Assembly (NCBI GenBank): GCA_965652395.1
Contig: CBFGUW010000015.1
Coordinates: forward strand, 1 to 64,000
Source: Saccharospirillum sp965652395
Lineage (GTDB): Bacteria > Pseudomonadota > Gammaproteobacteria > Pseudomonadales > Natronospirillaceae
Direction: 5' to 3'
Length of the DNA stretch: 64,000 nucleotides
In this document: piece by piece, positions 60,384-64,000 of the stretch
Position numbering within the stretch: position 1 is the stretch's first letter
Layout: each line of letters opens with the position of its first letter
Made by a program: the position numbers and the translations under genes
The notes under the pieces: generated by a model
The model's database searches: none
Told to the model about the DNA's origin: nothing
Seen by the model: only the letters and a program-made list of their open reading frames with translations

Positions 60384-61718
60384 TTAAAACAAACTACTTT
60401 GTCCACCATTCATCAGGGCCTCGATTTCAGCCGGCTCCTTCGGTACATCCTTGGTCAACACTTCATGGCCGTCTTTGGTAACCGCCACATCGTCCTCGAT
60501 ACGAACGCCGATTCCGCGCCAGCGCTCTTCCACATCGGTGTTGTGCGGTGAAACGTAAATGCCGGGCTCAACGGTAAGCACCATGCCGGGTTCCAGCACG
60601 CGCCACTCACCACCGACTTTGTAGTCGCCTACATCGTGAACATCCATGCCCAACCAATGACCGGTCTTGTGCATGAAAAACGGCTTGTAGCCTTCTTTCT
60701 CGATCAGGTCGTCGACGTCGCCTTTCAGCAGGCCGAGTTCGACCAGACCTTCGGTGAGGACTCGGACGACGGCGTCGTGCGGGGCGATCCAGGGATTGCC
60801 GGGCTTGACCTGTTCCAGGGCGGCGTATTGGGCTTTGAGGACGAGGTCGTAGATGGCGCGTTGTTCAGTGGAGAAGCGGCCGTTGGCGGGGAAGGTGCGG
60901 GTGATGTCGGAGGCGTAGAATTCGAGTTCGCCACCGGCGTCGATCAGGACGAGTTCGCCGTTTTCGATTTTGTCGCTGTTTTCGATGTAATGCAGCACGC
61001 AGGCGTTGGCGCCGCTGCCGACGATGGCGGTGTAGGCGGGCCAGGGGCTGCCGGCCATCATGCATTCGTGTTCGATTTCGGCTTGCAGCTGGTATTCCAT
61101 CATGCCGGGTTTGCAGGCGCTCATGGCGCGTTTGTGGGCGCGGGCGCTCATGGCGGCGGCATCGGCCATGATGGCGAGCTCCTGCTTGGATTTGATCAGG
61201 CGCAGGTCGTGCAGCAGGTGGCTGATGTCGGAGAAGTCTTCCGGGGGGCGGGCACCGGTGCGGACTTTGCTGCGGATCTGGTTGACCCAGGTCATCAGTT
61301 GGTGGTCGAAGGCGTCGTCGACGCCCATCTGGGAGTAGACGCGGCTGCGGCCTTCCATGAGGCCGGGGAGGATTTCGTCGATGTCGTCGATCGGGAAGGC
61401 GTCGTCGGCTTCGTATTCGGCGACGGCGCCGTCGGGTCCGGCGCGGTAGCCGTCCCATATTTCGCGTTCGGGGTCTTTGTCGCGGACGAAGAGGATGAAC
61501 TGGCCCTGTTCACGACCGGGAATCAGCACGGCGAAGGCGTCCGGCTCGCGAAACCCGGTGAGGTACATGAAGTTGCTGTTCTGGCGAAAGGGGTAATGTA
61601 CGTCGTTGTTGCGTATGGTTTCGGTCGCGGCCGGGATGATGGCGATGCTGTTTTCGGCCATCTGTTCCATTAAGCGGCGGCGACGGTCGGCGAACTCCGC
61701 TTTGCTGATGCGTTTCAT
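60384..61718 (-). CDS. pepP: Xaa-Pro aminopeptidase
   Basis: The 444-aa protein has the AMP_N domain (AENSIAIIPAATETIRNNDV) and the pita-bread metallopeptidase domain with metal ligands in LVLIDAGGELEFYASDITRT, HKTGHWLGMDVHD, LTVEPGIYVSP and GVRIEDDVAVT. It removes an N-terminal residue before proline using two manganese ions. It follows the UPF0149 gene by 9 bases, the usual ygfB-pepP arrangement; ubiH/ubiI, often next, are absent here. Confidence 0.95.
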   Translation of the reverse strand: MKRISKAEFADRRRRLMEQMAENSIAIIPAATETIRNNDVHYPFRQNSNFMYLTGFREPDAFAVLIPGREQGQFILFVRDKDPEREIWDGYRAGPDGAVAEYEADDAFPIDDIDEILPGLMEGRSRVYSQMGVDDAFDHQLMTWVNQIRSKVRTGARPPEDFSDISHLLHDLRLIKSKQELAIMADAAAMSARAHKRAMSACKPGMMEYQLQAEIEHECMMAGSPWPAYTAIVGSGANACVLHYIENSDKIENGELVLIDAGGELEFYASDITRTFPANGRFSTEQRAIYDLVLKAQYAALEQVKPGNPWIAPHDAVVRVLTEGLVELGLLKGDVDDLIEKEGYKPFFMHKTGHWLGMDVHDVGDYKVGGEWRVLEPGMVLTVEPGIYVSPHNTDVEERWRGIGVRIEDDVAVTKDGHEVLTKDVPKEPAEIEALMNGGQSSLF

Positions 61719-61727
61719 GGGTTCTCC

Positions 61728-62315
61728 TCAATGAACGGTTGGCGAGTCGCCTTCGGGATCGTTGCTGTGGTTATATTCGAGGAACAGTGACAGGGCACTC
61801 ATGCGCACGTGTTCGCTGATGGCGACGAAATCTTCTTCGGCTTGGTCATCCTCTTCACTTTCGGTGTCGACCTGGGCGATGGCGGAGAGGTCTTCGAGGA
61901 TTTCTTCGATTTCCTCGGGGATTTCCTTTCCTTCAGACAGCACGCCGACGGTGCCGAACGCGCCAAGGAAGGAGCCGCACCAGTCGCTGAGCGCTTCAAG
62001 CCGGTCGGACATGGGGAGGTTGTCGGCCGGGAGCAGTGGCCGGAAGGACATGCCGCTGTCTTCCAGCGCGGACAGCGTGCTGACATAAAGGCCTTTGAGT
62101 ACGACGTGGTGCCCTTCTTCGATGGTTTCCGAGGGCCCCAGTTGATCCAGCGCCCAGCTGACCCAGTCACTGGAGCTCATACGGTGGCCCGCAGCAAGTA
62201 CGCCGGTCAGCGAGCCGTGCAGCATGGTGGGGGTCTGGCCGCTGCCCATACGCTGGAACAGTGCTGCGAGGTCTTCGTAGCGCATTTGGGGAATGTCGGG
62301 TTGTGATGTGGACAT
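61728..62315 (-). CDS. UPF0149 (YgfB/YecA) family protein
   Basis: The 195-aa acidic helical protein has MLHGSLTGVLAAGHR near the start and SDWCGSFLGAFGTVGVL, the UPF0149 signature, with a very acidic C-terminal region (DTESEEDDQAEEDF). Function is unclear; in Pseudomonas YgfB affects gene regulation. ATG 62315 is used; the frame is open to 62417. It is the first gene of the pair with pepP. Confidence 0.88.
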   Translation of the reverse strand: MSTSQPDIPQMRYEDLAALFQRMGSGQTPTMLHGSLTGVLAAGHRMSSSDWVSWALDQLGPSETIEEGHHVVLKGLYVSTLSALEDSGMSFRPLLPADNLPMSDRLEALSDWCGSFLGAFGTVGVLSEGKEIPEEIEEILEDLSAIAQVDTESEEDDQAEEDFVAISEHVRMSALSLFLEYNHSNDPEGDSPTVH

Positions 62316-62535
62316 GAGTGGCTCCGTAATTTGTCGCTGAAGGCTGAACGGAAGACGGGAAACGCCTGAACGCCTGTGGGTAACTGCGTTTTCCATCTCC
62401 CGTCCTGCATCTCGCATTCAGTGTTATGCGTCACTTTTCGCGGATGCTACCATGCTTCAACCTGTGACCGCAGTCGTTGACCCGGAGTTAACCGCGTTTA
62501 TATAGTAGAGCACCGTAAACAACCTTGGCCTGACT
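62316..62535. other. divergent promoter region with a short dispersed repeat
   Basis: This gap lies between the UPF0149 and TIGR02449-like genes. At about 62396-62423 it contains CATCTCCCGTCCTGCATC followed by TCGCATTCAG, nearly repeated at 38921-38948 (CATCTCCCGTCCCGCGTC then TCCCATTTAG). A TATATAGT-like -10 lies near 62500 for the plus-strand gene. Confidence 0.45.
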
Positions 62536-62745
62536 ATGTCTGAACCGTCTCTGAAGAGTCTTGAGCAAAAGCTGGATGCGCTGATCGAGCATTGCCGGCG
62601 CCTGGAGCAGGATAATCGCCTGCTGAAGGCTGAACGCTCAGCCTGGCAGGCCGAGCGAGCGAAACTGATCAAACAAAATGAACTGGCCCGCGACCGGGTG
62701 GAAGCCATGATCGAGCGCCTCAAGACTCTGGAGCAGTCAGGATGA
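62536..62745 (+). CDS. TIGR02449-like coiled-coil protein (ZapB-like)
   Basis: The 69-aa protein is one long coiled coil (LEQKLDALIEHCRRLEQDNR, then LLKAERSAWQAERAKLI). Such small proteins upstream of zapA in Gammaproteobacteria belong to the TIGR02449 family and may take part in cell division like ZapB. It overlaps zapA by 4 bases (ATGA). Confidence 0.8.
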   Translation: MSEPSLKSLEQKLDALIEHCRRLEQDNRLLKAERSAWQAERAKLIKQNELARDRVEAMIERLKTLEQSG

Positions 62746-63059
62746 CCGAACAAAAAACCTTGACCGTCACCATCCTCGAGCGCGAATACCGTGTCGCCTG
62801 CCCGGAAGGCCAGGAGCCGAAGCTTGAGCAGGCGGCGAAGTCGCTGGACAAGAAGATGAAGGAAATCCGTTCCACGGGTAAGGTCTTCGGAATCGAGCGC
62901 ATCGCTGTGATGGCGGCCCTCAACCTGACCCGCGAGCTGCTGGATTTCGAGCCAGTCGCCACCCACGATGAAGAAGCCCTGGCGAGGATGGAGCGCAAAC
63001 TCGACAAGGCGATCCCTGAACAGTTCAGCATCCCCATGGAGCTTGATCCCGGGGAGTAG
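62742..63059 (+). CDS. zapA: cell division protein ZapA
   Basis: The 105-aa protein matches ZapA: TVTILEREYRVACPEGQE near the start (the globular domain), then AAKSLDKKMKEIRSTGKVFG and IERIAVMAALNLTRELLDF leading into a coiled coil. It bundles FtsZ filaments. It is followed, after two palindromic repeats, by the 6S RNA gene, the normal gammaproteobacterial order. Confidence 0.93.
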   Translation: MTEQKTLTVTILEREYRVACPEGQEPKLEQAAKSLDKKMKEIRSTGKVFGIERIAVMAALNLTRELLDFEPVATHDEEALARMERKLDKAIPEQFSIPMELDPGE

Positions 63060-63107
63060 TTTCTTCTTTGCTCCTAGCACCCTTTTTGGTTCTGTGGTTT
63101 AACCCGC

Positions 63108-63220
63108 CCCGAGGGGACTGGTGGGCTCCTCCAGGGTCGGCATGAACCCATCCATGGGGCCTGGACCGCAGCATCCTTGCTGCGGACCACCCTGGATGAG
63201 CCCACCAGTCCCCTCGGGGC
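63108..63220. repeat. structured palindromic repeat, copy R8
   Basis: Arms of 31 bases (63108-63138 / 63190-63220) differ at one pair only. The core is forward, with hairpins CCCATCCATGGG and CCGCAGCATCCTTGCTGCGG. CTAGCCTTTCG follows the right arm. It starts 49 bases after the zapA stop. Confidence 0.9.
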
Positions 63221-63316
63221 TAGCCTTTCGCGACAGTCGGATGCCAGATATAGCCCTCAACAGTTCGCATTTGGAACTTCCATGTCAAAATTTGCCCAGT
63301 AGACTAGCGACGGATG

Positions 63317-63411
63317 CCGGGGTGTCCTCCTGTGGGGAAGTCCGCAGCAAGGATGCTGCGGTCTAGGCTCCATGGAAGGATTTACGCCGACCCCACAGGA
63401 GGACACCCCGG
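63317..63411. repeat. structured palindromic repeat, copy R9
   Basis: Arms CCGGGGTGTCCTCCTG plus GTGGG-type end (63317-63337) and their perfect 21-base complement (63391-63411) enclose the core in reverse orientation. Its larger hairpin stem (CCGCAGCA / TGCTGCGG) equals that of R8, only 96 bases away. It lies 150 bases before the 6S RNA start. Confidence 0.88.
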
Positions 63412-63554
63412 TAGCCGGCGCGGCCCAATGTCACATAGTCAACCGAGCCTCCGAAGTAAGAGGAGCTAGGAGCCACCCAAACCATGTAACAGAACGTAGG
63501 GAAAACTCGGAGAAGAAAAACGGATGTCAAGACTGTCATTCGGCGCATTTTCAT

Positions 63555-63560
63555 TATAAT
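63555..63560 (+). promoter_or_regulatory. -10 element of the 6S RNA gene
   Basis: TATAAT, a perfect sigma-70 -10 hexamer, lies 6-8 bases before the predicted 6S RNA 5' end. No good -35 was found at the usual spacing (63532-63538 reads ACTGTCA). Confidence 0.7.
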
Positions 63561-63565
63561 CAAAG

Positions 63566-63745
63566 GTGTCCCTGGGCTATGCGCCAGCTATGCACAGTCC
63601 TCGAGCCGATACTTAGAATTTAGGTGACTCTTAGATGGCGATGTGAGCATGTCCGCTTGTCGGAAAGCCTAATTCGTCACAAGGGCCACCGCCTTGGACT
63701 TCACGGTTCAAGGTCTCACATGGCAGCGGTAGTCTGGGGACAGTC
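63566..63745 (+). ncRNA. ssrS: 6S RNA
   Basis: The ends GTCCC / GGGGAC close a long irregular stem. Conserved 6S blocks are present in order: CAGTCCTCGAGCCGATA, GTGAGCATG, CCGCTTGTCGGAAAGCCT, GGTTCAAGG and GGCAGCGG near the 3' end. 6S RNA mimics an open promoter and holds sigma-70 RNA polymerase in stationary phase. It sits between zapA and the 5-formyltetrahydrofolate cyclo-ligase gene, as in E. coli. The exact ends are estimated to within a few bases. Confidence 0.88.
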
Positions 63746-63750
63746 ACTTT

Positions 63751-64000
63751 ATGTCGAACACGATTGCTCATACTTATGCGTCTCGTCCAGACACCCTGGC
63801 CGAAAAGCGCACACTGCGGAAAAACCTTCGCGCCGCCCGTCGCGCACTCACACCTCAGCAACAAAAACATGCCTCCCAGGGCCTGGTGCGTCAGCTTACC
63901 TCCTCGCCCGACTATATTCGCATCAAACACGTTGCACTTTACTGGGCCAATGACGGCGAAATAAACGTCACGCCGCTTATGCACCGGCTTCATCGCGACG
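63751..64000 (+). CDS. 5-formyltetrahydrofolate cyclo-ligase, N-terminal part
   Basis: The reading frame from ATG 63751 is open to the window end (83 codons). It contains EKRTLRKNLRAARRALTPQQ, then YIRIKHVALYWANDGEIN and TPLMHRLH, the start of the 5-FTHF cyclo-ligase (YgfA/Fau) family with the ATP-contacting basic segment. The enzyme turns 5-formyltetrahydrofolate into 5,10-methenyltetrahydrofolate. It directly follows the 6S RNA gene, as usual, and may be processed from the same transcript. The C-terminus is outside the window. Confidence 0.88.
   Translation, partial: MSNTIAHTYASRPDTLAEKRTLRKNLRAARRALTPQQQKHASQGLVRQLTSSPDYIRIKHVALYWANDGEINVTPLMHRLHRD

Noticed and set aside
5703..63411. Palindromes as simple rho-independent terminators
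   Set aside because: They lack U-runs, are far longer than terminators, and share a conserved internal core in both orientations.
5703..63411. Integron attC sites
   Set aside because: No integrase, no cassette-like gene order and no R/L box core sites; arms are longer and perfectly paired.
1..64000. CRISPR arrays, tRNA or rRNA genes, IS elements, integrases
   Set aside because: None was recognised. The palindromic repeats are dispersed, not arrayed with regular spacers, and no transposase gene is present.

Overview
The window is a GC-rich gammaproteobacterial chromosome segment. The gammaproteobacterial markers are a 6S RNA gene between zapA and the 5-formyltetrahydrofolate cyclo-ligase gene, a UPF0149-pepP pair, and a convergent ppx/ppk1 pair. 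A marine Oceanospirillales-type host (Saccharospirillum/Reinekea-like) is a guess only. No tRNA, rRNA, CRISPR array, transposase or integrase was recognised.

Region 1 (1-9.9 kb) holds ordinary accessory and housekeeping genes. They are a periplasmic metallo-beta-lactamase-fold hydrolase with a LysR regulator and a remnant of a second LysR gene, a DUF211/VIT1-like pair, an ECF42-type sigma factor with two DGPF/YCII proteins, MAPEG and VOC proteins, a DUF1127 protein, a gamma-carbonic anhydrase-like protein and exopolyphosphatase ppx.

Region 2 (9.95-38.8 kb) is a complete-looking non-flagellar type III secretion system (T3SS) lying between ppx and the phnA-like/ppk1 genes. A long minus-strand operon reads sctV-sctC-sctD-(sctF-like)-sctI-sctJ-sctK-sctL-sctN-(sctO/sctP-like fusion). 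On the plus strand are a histidine kinase/FixJ-type regulator pair, sctQ-sctR, a 212-aa secreted-protein candidate, two beta-propeller lipoproteins, sctS-sctT, a 446-aa effector candidate with a DUF1521 self-cleaving domain (GDPH site), sctU, another lipoprotein and an 860-aa sialidase-repeat/FnIII/propeller surface protein. A second minus-strand group at the right end holds a 491-aa candidate secreted protein and a lipoprotein. At least seven promoter regions here carry the same box, GGG-N4-CCC-TAG, which I did not see outside the island; it may define a T3SS regulon. No YopB/YopD-type translocators, LcrH-type chaperone or SctW gatekeeper was recognised.

Region 3 (38.96-45.0 kb) has a PhnA-like protein, ppk1, hypoxanthine phosphoribosyltransferase, dihydrofolate reductase, a VOC protein and a Bcr/CflA-type efflux pump.

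Region 4 (45.1-56.8 kb) is one tightly overlapped minus-strand operon for a respiratory chain. Alternative complex III (actABCDEF) is followed by a small membrane protein, an SCO copper chaperone and an A2-type caa3 cytochrome oxidase (coxBACD). Electrons would run quinol - ACIII - cytochrome c - oxygen.

Region 5 (57.2-64 kb) carries a 1-Cys peroxiredoxin, a DUF998-like membrane protein, a leucine dehydrogenase-type enzyme, pepP, UPF0149, a TIGR02449-like coiled-coil protein, zapA, 6S RNA and the start of the 5-formyltetrahydrofolate cyclo-ligase gene, cut by the window edge.

Outside the T3SS island the intergenic gaps carry at least eight copies, plus one core-less relative, of a large structured palindrome. 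Long copy-specific arms enclose a conserved core of about 57 bases that folds into two small hairpins, each capped by CATCC(A/T)TG. Base changes in the arms and hairpins are compensated across copies. None lies between 7.8 and 41.7 kb, which agrees with the T3SS block being a later insertion.
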